Source: Magnetococcales bacterium (GTDB lineage: Bacteria > Pseudomonadota > Magnetococcia > Magnetococcales > JADFWU01). From it: a DNA stretch of 64,000 bases. Shown in pieces: positions 44,062 to 52,554 of this stretch. Position 1 is the stretch's first letter, and each line of letters opens with the position of its first letter. The notes beneath the pieces were generated by a model. The model saw only the letters and a list, made by a program, of their open reading frames with translations, made no database searches and was not told the DNA's origin. The stretch covers positions 62,001 through 126,000 of the forward strand of contig JADFWU010000003.1 in assembly GCA_015234045.1 (NCBI GenBank), read 5' to 3'. The position numbers and the translations under genes are program-made.

Positions 44062-44409
44062 TTATGAGGCCTTCGATGACACTTCCTCCTGGTTGGAAAG
44101 TGTGTGATTCACTTTCGGTTCAAACTTGTCCGTTAGTGCGGCCCGCGCCAATGCATGGGTTGTCACCGGACTGGTAAAAAACAGAAAGGCGATTATCAAG
44201 CCGAGTTTCAGGGTAGGGGTTCCCCAATCACCCAATAACATCAAACCAATAAACACCAAACCGGAACCCAGCGTATCGTTGATTCCGCCAGCATGAATCC
44301 GGGTATACATATCCGGTAGGCGAATGAGACCAATACCGCTGATCATCATCATAATGGTGCCGCTGATTAGAAAAAATCCGCTGAGAATTTCAATGGCCAG
44401 ATCCATCAC
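44062..44409 (-). CDS. mrpG: MrpG subunit
   Basis: 115 residues, three helices. The MrpG/MnhG signature is MISGIGLIRLPDMYTRIHAGGINDTLGSGLVFIG. The C-terminal LIIAFLFFTSPVTTHALARAA is also typical. It overlaps mrpF by 4 bases; its 3' end contains the AGGAGG that probably drives the next gene. Confidence 0.95.
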   Translation of the reverse strand: MMDLAIEILSGFFLISGTIMMMISGIGLIRLPDMYTRIHAGGINDTLGSGLVFIGLMLLGDWGTPTLKLGLIIAFLFFTSPVTTHALARAALTDKFEPKVNHTLSNQEEVSSKAS

Positions 44410-44696
44410 ATGTCTCCAATATCATCTTCATAGTGCGGCGCACCAAGATGGTTGTAGGTGACAAATTTCACCACGGCGAGTGTGCCGATGAAGTTGATAC
44501 CCGCGTAAATAATGGCAATGTCAAGAAAATCAGGTCGGCCTGTGAGATAACCATAGACACCGATAAAAACCACCGTGGTCGTACCAAACATATTGACCGC
44601 CAGAATGCGGTCATAAATGGTTGGTCCGCGAATCGCCCGAAACAGCGCCATTCCCAAAGTCAGCATGATACCGATGGTTACAATCGACAAAATCAT
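44406..44696 (-). CDS. mrpF: MrpF subunit
   Basis: 96 residues, three helices, with the MrpF motif RAIRGPTIYDRILAVNMFGT and YLTGRPDFLDIAIIYAGINFIGTLAVVKF. Follows mrpE after 3 bases and overlaps mrpG by 4. Small membrane subunit required for assembly of Mrp complexes. Confidence 0.95.
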   Translation of the reverse strand: MILSIVTIGIMLTLGMALFRAIRGPTIYDRILAVNMFGTTTVVFIGVYGYLTGRPDFLDIAIIYAGINFIGTLAVVKFVTYNHLGAPHYEDDIGDM

Positions 44697-44699
44697 GGG

Positions 44700-45263
44700 T
44701 TACTCCTTGGTTGAATAGAGCTGTTCATTTGAAAGGGTCAGAATGCCTTTTGACGGCATTGGCTTGATATATTTATCAATTTCAGCAACACGTCGATCCA
44801 TTTCTCCCTCCATGAGAGATTCAGCAGCCTGCTTTGTAATGGCATGGATCATCATACCGCCGTCCTCAGCGATAATCGTGGCCGTACCTGGTGTTCGAGT
44901 AATAGAGTCAGCATAGATAACGCGACCCAGTTCTGTCTGTTGACTGACTTTGATATGTGCCACAGTTGGATCAATGGGCAGCTTTGGATTGATGATGATT
45001 TTGGCAACATCAAGACTGGATATGATGATTTCCTTGACCAGCCAAGGCATATAGAAAACCGTCAGGCGTAACAGATAGAGCGGATGTCCTTCATGATCCA
45101 TTACATCCATGCGATGCACGATCAAGACAGTCACTGCACATGAAACAGCGCCCAATGTTAACAGTAAAATATTGTCATAATATCCTGATAATAAAAGCCA
45201 AAACCCATATAGAAAAAACCAAAGAGTGATGCTGGGTACAATTCTGTATTTTAGTTTTTTCAT
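44700..45263 (-). CDS. mrpE: MrpE subunit, first gene of the antiporter operon
   Basis: 187 residues. N-terminal helices (TLWFFLYGFWLLLSGYY, ILLLTLGAVSCAVTVLIVHRM) and the MrpE core (FYMPWLVKEIIISSLDVAKIIINP; SITRTPGTATI) followed by a soluble C-terminal domain. Ribosome binding site AAGGAA upstream. The operon promoter lies in the roughly 490-bp gap before it. Confidence 0.93.
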   Translation of the reverse strand: MKKLKYRIVPSITLWFFLYGFWLLLSGYYDNILLLTLGAVSCAVTVLIVHRMDVMDHEGHPLYLLRLTVFYMPWLVKEIIISSLDVAKIIINPKLPIDPTVAHIKVSQQTELGRVIYADSITRTPGTATIIAEDGGMMIHAITKQAAESLMEGEMDRRVAEIDKYIKPMPSKGILTLSNEQLYSTKE

Positions 45264-45750
45264 GATTATCTGAATTCCTTATGAACCGTTATCAACCTTG
45301 CCATGAAAGCGGCTAAGAGTGTGACGTTTCTATGATTCTGTTATTATGTTCCTATGACACCACTATGAAGTATTTTGACGTATTGCTCAATTTAATTTGA
45401 ACAGAAGGATATAGCTACAAGATAAACTGAACCTGAACTAGAAGCTGTTTTTATTAAGAAATGGATAGTGTGTTTTGAAGTATCATTTTTTTGTATACCA
45501 CATCCACATGGGAGTTACGCAGGCGGGTGGGTGTTCAGTATTTGATGAAAAGTGTAGGGCGCTGTCGAGTTGATAACAAAATTACAACAAAAAAAACAAT
45601 AAAATCAGTCAATTGATTATATTTTTATGTGTTAAGGTACTTTTTTGTCAGTATTCAACTTGGTTTTAACTTGATGTCTTATCATGTGACTCAGTTGTAC
45701 AGCGGAGGTGAACGGTTCCTAAGACAAAACACAGTTTCTGGAGAAATGAC
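45264..45750. other. 487-bp divergent intergenic region
   Basis: AT-rich DNA between mrpE (minus) and the small coiled-coil gene (plus); it must hold both promoters. A GAGTTACGCAGGCG at about 45514 is a partial match to the head of the GGCGTTACGCAGTT repeat. No convincing -35/-10 pairs, riboswitch or RNA gene were recognised. GGAG before 45751 is the ribosome binding site of the next gene. Confidence 0.4.
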
Positions 45751-46002
45751 ATGAGTGAATTGGTGTGGATTCAAAAAACGTTGAATGAGCAGACTGAAGA
45801 GATGAAAAAATTTCAGAAATGGCAACAGGACGTCGGCCAGAAACTGGAACAGCTGTCCGAACGTCATGCTGCTTTGCTGCGCCGCCAACACAAGATTCTC
45901 CAACGGATGGAAAGTAGCAGTGAGCCTAAAAAGAAGGTGCGGTTTCCTGCTTTTGCCACATCTCGGCGCAATGCGACTTTTGCAGCCGTGTCAAGTCGGT
46001 AA
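45751..46002 (+). CDS. Small coiled-coil protein of unknown function
   Basis: 83 residues with GGAGA 8-10 bases before the ATG and an intrinsic terminator about 95 bp after the stop. Residues about 5-58 are Glu/Gln/Lys-rich heptads (TEEMKKFQKWQQDVGQKLEQ, LLRRQHKILQRMES), predicted to form a coiled coil; the C-terminus is basic (KKKVRFPAFATSRRNATF) and may be disordered. No membrane segment or known motif. It is a stand-alone transcript. The frame on the opposite strand is probably a shadow. Confidence 0.6.
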   Translation: MSELVWIQKTLNEQTEEMKKFQKWQQDVGQKLEQLSERHAALLRRQHKILQRMESSSEPKKKVRFPAFATSRRNATFAAVSSR

Positions 46003-46329
46003 ACCATTTTGGATTAGATCGTTGACAGTTCGTTGCTCTACCTAAAAGGATACAGATTCGCTTAAGCAATCTTAACATTGAGTGTGTGACGAATCGGCGC
46101 TGGAATAGTTTATCTATCGGAATGGTTAGAACGATTCCAGCGCTAATTTTTTATTTATTTCAAACCTTCCTCGACAAAACTGAATATTATTCAGGTTCAA
46201 TTTATAAATAGCCTCTATACTCTTTGAGCAAGGGACAGGCACCACTCATTTTTGCAGGGCGCCATGTTTCCGGAACAGCTCACTCAGAGCATGTCTGTCA
46301 ACCGACAAACCATGTGAGGCAATGGAATC
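46003..46329. other. Intergenic region with terminator
   Basis: About 330 bp. The first half holds the terminator at 46096-46160. The second half is the leader of the CNNM gene; sequence such as CAGGGCGCCATG is GC-richer but no M-box or yybP-ykoY signature was recognised. GAGG at about 46317 precedes the ATG at 46330. Confidence 0.4.
46096..46160 (+). terminator. Intrinsic terminator after the coiled-coil gene
   Basis: GGCGCTGGAAT (46096-46106) pairs with ATTCCAGCGCT (46134-46144), 11 pairs with one G-T, and is followed by AATTTTTTATTTATTT. The loop of 27 bases is long but the T-rich tail is clear. Confidence 0.75.
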
Positions 46330-47679
46330 ATGGAGATAACATTCGTATTGGTGATTCAACTCATCGTCTTTGCAGTTCTGCTGGGATTTTCAGGTTTTTT
46401 TTCCAGCTCTGAAACCGCATTCTTTTCCCTGAATCAGATCCAACTGGAACAGATGAACCGGGATGGCAATCCCAAAGTACCATTGATTGAAAAATTGTTG
46501 TCAAAGCCACGTCAACTGATCGTCGCTATATTGATTGGCAATGAATTTGTCAATGTGGCAGCCTCTAACTTATCAGCAACCATTTTGCTGGCATTTTTGG
46601 CCTCACCGGACGATATGTGGTGGGCTAATATTGCTATCATGTTGCCATTGTTGCTCCTGCTCGGAGAGATCACGCCTAAAACGCTGGCTGTGCAAAATAA
46701 CGTCGCGTTTGCGTCGTTCCTATGTCGTCCAATTGATCTGTTTTCCAGAAGTGTTGCACCGCTACGTTGGATCATTCGGCACATCGCCGAGTTTTTTACC
46801 ACGCTGTTGATTGGTAAAGATCGTGGAGCCGGCAGTCTGGTTACTCAGGATATGGTGCGTACACTGGCTAAACAAGCGGCGGATGAAGGCGCGATTGATT
46901 CCACTGAACACAAGTATATCGATAATATTTTCAATTTTGGCATTCAGACTGTTGGGGACATCATGACCCCACGTGGCAACATAGATTTTGTCCGTCTGAA
47001 TACGCCAATCAACGAAATGCTTACGATACTCCGAAAAAGTCACCATACACGTATTCCTGTCTACAATCTCACTCGAGATGACATTGTTGGTATTCTTCAC
47101 TATCGGGACCTGCTTAAAACAGACATTAACGCGCTAAACAGTTCAGAAGATATTAGCGCTTTGCTGAGAAAACCGGTGATGGTGCCTGAAGGGCGTCTTG
47201 TTACCGACTTATTTAACACGTTTTGCCAACGTAAACTGTCCATTGCTCTGGTTGTGGATGAGTTTGGAAGCGTCACCGGCCTAATTACCATGGAAAACAT
47301 GCTCAAGAGTATTTTTGGTGAGATCGGCGGTATTCATCATTCTGCGGGATCGACTGATGACGTGGCAGGCATTGTTGAAGAACCGGAACCCGGTGTTTTC
47401 TTCATTGATGCTGCTATGCCTGTGGCTTCTTTTAATCGCAGTCTGTCTGCGCAATTAAATGCAAATGGAACCACAACAATTGCTGGTTTGTTACTCAATG
47501 CTTATGGAGAACTTCCTGGCGTGGGTGAGCATATCATTATCAATAAATGGCGTTTTCATATTGAACAAGTGGCCGCCAACCGGATCACTTTGGTCAAAGC
47601 GTCTCAGGTTGATATAGAGGAAGAAGAAGAGCCAGTTGAAGAACAAGACGAGCAGATGCCTCTGCCTGTTCATCACTGA
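46330..47679 (+). CDS. CNNM/CorC-type membrane transporter with CBS pair (1)
   Basis: 449 residues. DUF21/CNNM membrane domain (about 1-190) with FSGFFSSSETAFFSLNQIQLE and LLGEITPKTLAVQ; then a CBS pair (about 210-335; DIMTPRGNIDFVRLNTP, RIPVYNLTRDDIVGIL, VVDEFGSVTGLITMENML) and a CorC/HlyC C-terminal domain (about 350-430) with an acidic tail (DIEEEEEPVEEQDEQ). Known members transport or regulate Mg2+ (and Co2+) across the inner membrane. Next to a close paralogue and a PhoPQ-like pair. Confidence 0.92.
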   Translation: MEITFVLVIQLIVFAVLLGFSGFFSSSETAFFSLNQIQLEQMNRDGNPKVPLIEKLLSKPRQLIVAILIGNEFVNVAASNLSATILLAFLASPDDMWWANIAIMLPLLLLLGEITPKTLAVQNNVAFASFLCRPIDLFSRSVAPLRWIIRHIAEFFTTLLIGKDRGAGSLVTQDMVRTLAKQAADEGAIDSTEHKYIDNIFNFGIQTVGDIMTPRGNIDFVRLNTPINEMLTILRKSHHTRIPVYNLTRDDIVGILHYRDLLKTDINALNSSEDISALLRKPVMVPEGRLVTDLFNTFCQRKLSIALVVDEFGSVTGLITMENMLKSIFGEIGGIHHSAGSTDDVAGIVEEPEPGVFFIDAAMPVASFNRSLSAQLNANGTTTIAGLLLNAYGELPGVGEHIIINKWRFHIEQVAANRITLVKASQVDIEEEEEPVEEQDEQMPLPVHH

Positions 47680-47747
47680 TAATCACACTACGCTGAACTG
47701 TTTTGTGAATACTCAAGAATCGACCCATCGTTTGGGAGAATAAAATA

Positions 47748-49004
47748 ATGTCTATCGAACTCATTATCTCGCTTATGTTCGTCTGTCTGATCCTCGAAGG
47801 ATTTTTTTCCGGTTCGGAAATTGGTGTCGTTAGTGCTGATAGAATGAAATTGCGTCATATGGCTGCCAAAGGAAACCGAGGCGCTCGTCTGGCAATGGAG
47901 ATGCTCAATAAACCGGAATGGCTGCTTTCAACCACGCTGGTAGGTACCAATATCGCCATTGTAACCAATACAACATTGGCTACATTGCTGTCAGTGGAGT
48001 TGTTTGGTCAGCAGTATAGCTGGTTGGCAATTCCTCTTGTCGCACCGTTAATCTGGGTGTTTGGTGAGATTGTGCCTAAAAGTGTCTTTCAACAGCGGGC
48101 AAATGTTCTGACACCCAAAGTGATATACATTTTAAAAGCCGCCTCAATTCTATTTTTCCCACTTCTGATCATTTTCACCACAATGACTCGAATTTTGACT
48201 AGAATTGTGCATGGAAAACAAGAGAAAAGCATGTTCACTCTGAAGGAAGAGTTGGATTTGATGTTGCAAATGGGCGGAACAGGTGGCGATATCTCTGCAA
48301 CAGAGAAAAAGATGATTCGCCGCGCTTTTGATTATGGAGCTTCCAGCGCCAGAGATATCATGATTCCCTATATGGATGTCAGTTCAGTACCCAATACCGC
48401 AACATGTCGGCAAACGTTGGATATTGCTGGTAAACAGGCCCATCCATTGGTGCCTGTATATGATGGTCGTATTGATCGTGTTGTTGGACAGGTCAATACC
48501 ATTGATTTGCTTGGCCAGTCAGATAAAACGCCGATTAAGTCTTTCATTAGGCCGATCCGCTTTGTTTATGGTTCAAAAAAGCTTGAAGCGCTTTTGACCG
48601 CTTTCCGTCGTGATGGTGATCGCATTGCCATCGTTGTTGATGAATTTGGCGGTGCGGAAGGATTGATCAGTATGCAAGACATTGTGGAACGGATTGTGGG
48701 TGACATCGAAGATGAACATGCCATTCCTCACGGTGGTGATAAAATGGCTCAGGACGTTTCCAAACTGGAAAATGGTGAATTCCTGATTAATCCGCGCCTC
48801 GACCTGGTAGCATTAAAACAGGCCACAGGCATTCAGTTGGACAATCAAGGCGGTTTTGAAACGCTGTCTGGCTTTCTTCTGGAACAGTTCGGTGATATCC
48901 CGACCCAGGGAGCTCAGTACGAACATAACGGTGTAACGTTTACTATTAAAACATGTACCGAAAAGCGTATTGAATCCGTGCATGTTTGCTTGTCAACCAG
49001 CTAA
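47748..49004 (+). CDS. CNNM/CorC-type membrane transporter with CBS pair (2)
   Basis: 418 residues with the same order: CNNM domain (EGFFSGSEIGVVSADRMKLR, VFGEIVPKSVFQQR), CBS pair (DIMIPYMDVSSVPNT, VVDEFGGAEGLISMQDIVE) and CorC/HlyC domain (about 325-410). Excellent ribosome binding site (GGGAG, 6 bases before ATG). It follows copy 1 by 68 bp on the same strand, so they are probably co-transcribed. The two proteins are clearly diverged, so the pair is an old duplication and may be a heteromeric system. Confidence 0.92.
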   Translation: MSIELIISLMFVCLILEGFFSGSEIGVVSADRMKLRHMAAKGNRGARLAMEMLNKPEWLLSTTLVGTNIAIVTNTTLATLLSVELFGQQYSWLAIPLVAPLIWVFGEIVPKSVFQQRANVLTPKVIYILKAASILFFPLLIIFTTMTRILTRIVHGKQEKSMFTLKEELDLMLQMGGTGGDISATEKKMIRRAFDYGASSARDIMIPYMDVSSVPNTATCRQTLDIAGKQAHPLVPVYDGRIDRVVGQVNTIDLLGQSDKTPIKSFIRPIRFVYGSKKLEALLTAFRRDGDRIAIVVDEFGGAEGLISMQDIVERIVGDIEDEHAIPHGGDKMAQDVSKLENGEFLINPRLDLVALKQATGIQLDNQGGFETLSGFLLEQFGDIPTQGAQYEHNGVTFTIKTCTEKRIESVHVCLSTS

Positions 49005-49058
49005 CGTATGTCGATTGTGTAAAATTCGCCATAATTTCGTATCGTTTATCTCTCTTCG

Positions 49059-49089
49059 ACCATGGAAGCTGTTTGTAGGCTTCCATGGT
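49059..49089. terminator. Stem-loop between CNNM genes and the PhoP-like gene
   Basis: ACCATGGAAGC (49059-49069) and GCTTCCATGGT (49079-49089) form an exact 11-bp stem with a 9-base loop. There is no T-run after it, so it may be a weak terminator or an mRNA-stabilising structure rather than a strong stop. Confidence 0.5.
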
Positions 49090-49169
49090 ACGATGGACCA
49101 GATACTAATCTGTTAATTGAATGAAAAATTTAATGAAACAATGGCTCCACCATTTATGGAGAGCGTGTC

Positions 49170-49838
49170 ATGCGAATTCTGATAGTGGAAGATGATCCCA
49201 CATTGAGCCATCGCCTTAAAAGAGCGCTGGATCATGCCGGTTTTGCTGGTGATGTGGCCGATAACGGTACTGATGCTGAATGGATGGTAGATCATACCGA
49301 CTACCAAGCCGTTATTCTTGATCTGGGTTTGCCAGGTCAATCAGGATTAACCGTGCTGAAAATATGGCGTCAACGCCGGTTGCCAATTCCGGTGTTGGTT
49401 CTGACTGCGCGTAATGCGTGGCATGAACGGGTGGAAGGGTTCCATGCTGGGGCAGATGATTACCTTGGTAAACCGTTCCATATGGATGAGTTGATTGCAC
49501 GCCTTCAGGCATTGATTCGTCGCTCAACGACCGGTGAACAGAGTGCTATCCAGATCAGTGGATTCAGGTTGGATGAACAGCGTCAAACAGTAAAAACACC
49601 TGAGGATGAGATCCATGAATTGACTGGTATGGAGTTTCGTTTATTACGCTGCTTTATGCTGCGCCCTAATGTCATCCTGTCAAAAGAGGTTTTGATTGAT
49701 CAAATTTATGATCATGATGCGGACAATACGCCCAATATCATTGAGGTGTATGTCAATCGTTTGAGAAAAAAACTGGGTCGGGAAATTATTCGCACCAAGC
49801 GCGGGCAGGGATATCAGTTTCAAGGAAGCATTAGATGA
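49170..49838 (+). CDS. PhoP/QseB-like OmpR-family response regulator
   Basis: 222 residues. The receiver has acid residues VEDD, phospho-Asp51 (VILDLGLPGQSG), TAR and KPF. The C-terminal OmpR winged helix ends in VNRLRKKLGREIIRTKRGQGY. TGGAGA lies 7 bases before the ATG. It overlaps the kinase gene by 4 bases. Closest known type is PhoP/QseB. Context suggests control of divalent-cation homeostasis (inference). Confidence 0.93.
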   Translation: MRILIVEDDPTLSHRLKRALDHAGFAGDVADNGTDAEWMVDHTDYQAVILDLGLPGQSGLTVLKIWRQRRLPIPVLVLTARNAWHERVEGFHAGADDYLGKPFHMDELIARLQALIRRSTTGEQSAIQISGFRLDEQRQTVKTPEDEIHELTGMEFRLLRCFMLRPNVILSKEVLIDQIYDHDADNTPNIIEVYVNRLRKKLGREIIRTKRGQGYQFQGSIR

Positions 49839-51229
49839 TTACAGCACAGCGCTCGATGAGATATCGATTCTCCTTTATCATGGGGATTATCCTGGTTATC
49901 TCTCTGACTATACTCTGGATCATAACCGGAATGGCGACGCGCATGCTAACAGAAGAGTACATTACTGAACGTGTAGAACACGAGATTGATAGCCTGCTTA
50001 CCGAACTCAATCTTGATGATCATGATTATATAAAACTGGATGAGGGGCATACGGATGTGGTATTCCATCATGCTTTTTCCGGTCACTATTTCCAAATTCG
50101 ATTACTGAATGAAGTAGGGCAGGTGACACAGTCCCAGCGCTCCCGTTCTTTAGGAGAAATGGATCTTGCGCCGTTGGATATACAGGTGGTGCGCGAGAGT
50201 CGTTTTAAAGTTACAGGTCCGCAGGGTACGCATTTATTGGGTGTAACAAGAACGTTACCTCTTCGAGAACAGCGGCTTGTGATTTCAGTTGCTGAAGAGG
50301 TGGATCTTTATGAACAGCATTTCAGATGGTTTCAAGTTATATTTGCGCTGTTTTGTTTAACGTTATTTATTGGAGTGTTTGGTGCGCTTGTCTTTCTTTT
50401 GAAGAGAGAGTTTCGTCCTTTCAAGCGATTGGAGAAACAGCTAACACTGCTTTCATCCGGTGAAATACGCCGTTTGGATACAGAAGTACCCAATGAGATT
50501 CAGCCTCTGATTCATCAATTTAATTGGATGTTGGAAACAGCGGAACAACGGGTCAAACGTACCCGCATTGCTTTGGATAATTTGGCCCATAGCTTAAAAA
50601 GGCCATTGACGATATTAATGCAGACGGCTGATGATCCTGAATTGGCTTCTTTAGATGAACAAAGAACTTTGCTGACGAACAACTCCCGTCTGATGCATGG
50701 TATAATAGAACGCACATTGCGTCGTGCTCGATTGGTGGATATCTCTCTACCAGGTCAGCAGTTTGTCATTAGTCATGAAGTACCCATTTTGATACACACC
50801 GTAAAAAGTCTTTATTATCAAAAGAAACTTGAAATCGATTTGGATTTAAAAGTCGATACAATCTGTTTGTGTGATCGGGAAGAGATGTTAGAGTTGTTAG
50901 GTAATCTTCTTGATAATGCATGTAAGTGGACCAAGATGAAAATTTTACTCACCATTGAAGCAGATGATGAGGAAATTCGCTGTATCGTTGAGGATGATGG
51001 TCCAGGTTGCTCAGAAGAGTTAATCCATTCCCTGACCGAGAGAGGTCGGCGCCTGGATGAGGAAGTTGAAGGTCATGGCCTGGGGCTCGCCATCGCCAAA
51101 GAGATCATTGACCAACTGGGCGGACACTTGGAACTTGGCAGATCCAATCAACTGGGTGGTTTTCTTGCCCGATGTCATTTGCCAAAAGTATGGGATCAGA
51201 TGGGTATGCATCCACCATCACCAAAATAG
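49835..51229 (+). CDS. PhoQ-like membrane sensor histidine kinase
   Basis: 464 residues. TM1 (about 12-32), a periplasmic domain (about 33-165) and TM2 (about 172-195), then a short HAMP-like linker. The HisKA motif is IALDNLAHSLKRPLTILM, matching the PhoQ-type DNLAHSLK-PL. The HATPase has NLLDNACKW, EDDGPGCSEE and GHGLGLAI. The sensor domain lacks an obvious acidic Mg2+ patch of the enterobacterial kind, though several Asp/Glu are present near residues 48-65. Co-translated with the regulator. The signal is therefore not established. Confidence 0.92.
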   Translation: MITAQRSMRYRFSFIMGIILVISLTILWIITGMATRMLTEEYITERVEHEIDSLLTELNLDDHDYIKLDEGHTDVVFHHAFSGHYFQIRLLNEVGQVTQSQRSRSLGEMDLAPLDIQVVRESRFKVTGPQGTHLLGVTRTLPLREQRLVISVAEEVDLYEQHFRWFQVIFALFCLTLFIGVFGALVFLLKREFRPFKRLEKQLTLLSSGEIRRLDTEVPNEIQPLIHQFNWMLETAEQRVKRTRIALDNLAHSLKRPLTILMQTADDPELASLDEQRTLLTNNSRLMHGIIERTLRRARLVDISLPGQQFVISHEVPILIHTVKSLYYQKKLEIDLDLKVDTICLCDREEMLELLGNLLDNACKWTKMKILLTIEADDEEIRCIVEDDGPGCSEELIHSLTERGRRLDEEVEGHGLGLAIAKEIIDQLGGHLELGRSNQLGGFLARCHLPKVWDQMGMHPPSPK

Positions 51230-51299
51230 TTGGTATTTGATCGACTGTGAATGCTTTTCGGAGATTACCTATCTAAAAAAGTGCCTTGGCAAATCAGAC

Positions 51300-52475
51300 T
51301 CAGCTCTCCACGGGTTGGAACCAATGACTTGTATTCAAGCAAAACCTTACAAGCATCAGCATCAGAGGTACTTCGATTAAAACACCCACAACGGTTGCAA
51401 GTGCTGCCCCGGATGACAGTCCGAAGAGCATGGTTGATGTGGCTATGGCAACCTCAAAATGGTTTGATGCACCGATCATTGCCGCAGGCGCAGCATCTTC
51501 ATAACGAAGATTGAGTAGCCGTGCCATCCAATATCCGATACCAAAAATCAGTACTGTCTGTATGAAGAGAGGAATGGCAATCCAGAGAATGGTTAAAGGA
51601 TTTGCCAGAATGACATCTCCTTTAAATGAGAACAGTAGAACCAATGTTGCCAGCAGGGCAATGATGGTGATGGGTGTCAAAATGGGTAGAAATGTCTGTG
51701 CAAACCATATTCTGCCTTTTGTGGCAATGATCCATTTTCTTGAGAAGTATCCCGCTACCAAAGGCAAAGCCACATAGACAGAGATCGAAAGAAGAAGCGC
51801 CTGCCAAGGGACAGGAAGACGACCAACGCCTAACAGAAAGCCTCCAAGAACCCCATACAGAACCAACATGGTCAGAGAGTTGATTGCAACCATAACCAAC
51901 GTTAAACCGTCATTGCCGCGTGACAGATATCCCCAAACCAATACCATGGCGGTACAAGGCGCAATGCCCAACAGAATGCACCCTGCCAAATAACTACGCC
52001 ACAAAGGTACTTCCAACATTTTGATTCCATTGTGCATGACGACTTGTCCAGAGCCGTAAACCTCTCCAGGTTGAAGATCTAACCCAAAAGGCATCTTTAC
52101 CAAATCGGTTGCTTCTGGTCCTATAAACCCATGAAACAACATACCGAGAAAAAGTGATGCAATGCCATACATGGTGAACGGCTTTACACACCAGTTGATA
52201 AACAGGGTCAGTGCAACGGGTTTTCCGCTTTTTCCTGCTTTAACCACTTCTGTAAAATCGATTTTAACCATGATGGGATACATCATGAAAAACAGACAGA
52301 TCGCAATGGGAATAGAAACCACCGGGGCATCATTGACGTAAATGGCCATGCCATCCAAAGTGCTGGCAAAGTTGGGAGCCATTTTTCCCAATAGAATACC
52401 ACCGAGAATACACAAACCAACCCAAACGGTTAGATACCGTTCAAATATCCCCATGTCCCGTTTGACGCTATTCAT
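51300..52475 (-). CDS. arsB: ACR3-family arsenite efflux transporter
   Basis: 391 residues, about ten transmembrane helices. ACR3 hallmarks: the conserved [20 protein letters not shown] segment with the essential Cys, [11 protein letters not shown], and [19 protein letters not shown] near the C-terminus. Exports As(III) using the proton gradient. Unusual for having no arsR, arsC or arsenic operator-like neighbour in view. The 3' end is 70 bp from the convergent PhoQ-like gene. Confidence 0.95.
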   Translation of the reverse strand: MNSVKRDMGIFERYLTVWVGLCILGGILLGKMAPNFASTLDGMAIYVNDAPVVSIPIAICLFFMMYPIMVKIDFTEVVKAGKSGKPVALTLFINWCVKPFTMYGIASLFLGMLFHGFIGPEATDLVKMPFGLDLQPGEVYGSGQVVMHNGIKMLEVPLWRSYLAGCILLGIAPCTAMVLVWGYLSRGNDGLTLVMVAINSLTMLVLYGVLGGFLLGVGRLPVPWQALLLSISVYVALPLVAGYFSRKWIIATKGRIWFAQTFLPILTPITIIALLATLVLLFSFKGDVILANPLTILWIAIPLFIQTVLIFGIGYWMARLLNLRYEDAAPAAMIGASNHFEVAIATSTMLFGLSSGAALATVVGVLIEVPLMLMLVRFCLNTSHWFQPVES

Positions 52476-52511
52476 GATACATCTTCCTTTCAGGTGTACA
52501 CCTATGCGCGC

Positions 52512-52554
52512 TAAGGGGCGCGGAAAGGATAATTTATTTTTTGCGCGACCCTAA
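52512..52554. repeat. Short REPIN-related palindrome acting as terminator
   Basis: Read on the minus strand it starts AGGGTCGCGCAAAAAATAAA and ends TTTCCGCGCCCCTTA. The first 26 bases match the end of the REPIN-like copy A at about 21 positions, and the two arms are inverted, with little between them. It overlaps the TAG stop of the hybrid kinase (52551-52553), so it probably also serves as that gene's 3' hairpin. Confidence 0.55.

Noticed and set aside
46200-46329. Possible Mg2+ riboswitch (M-box or yybP-ykoY) before the CNNM gene
   Set aside because: No conserved core or matching helices could be identified by eye.
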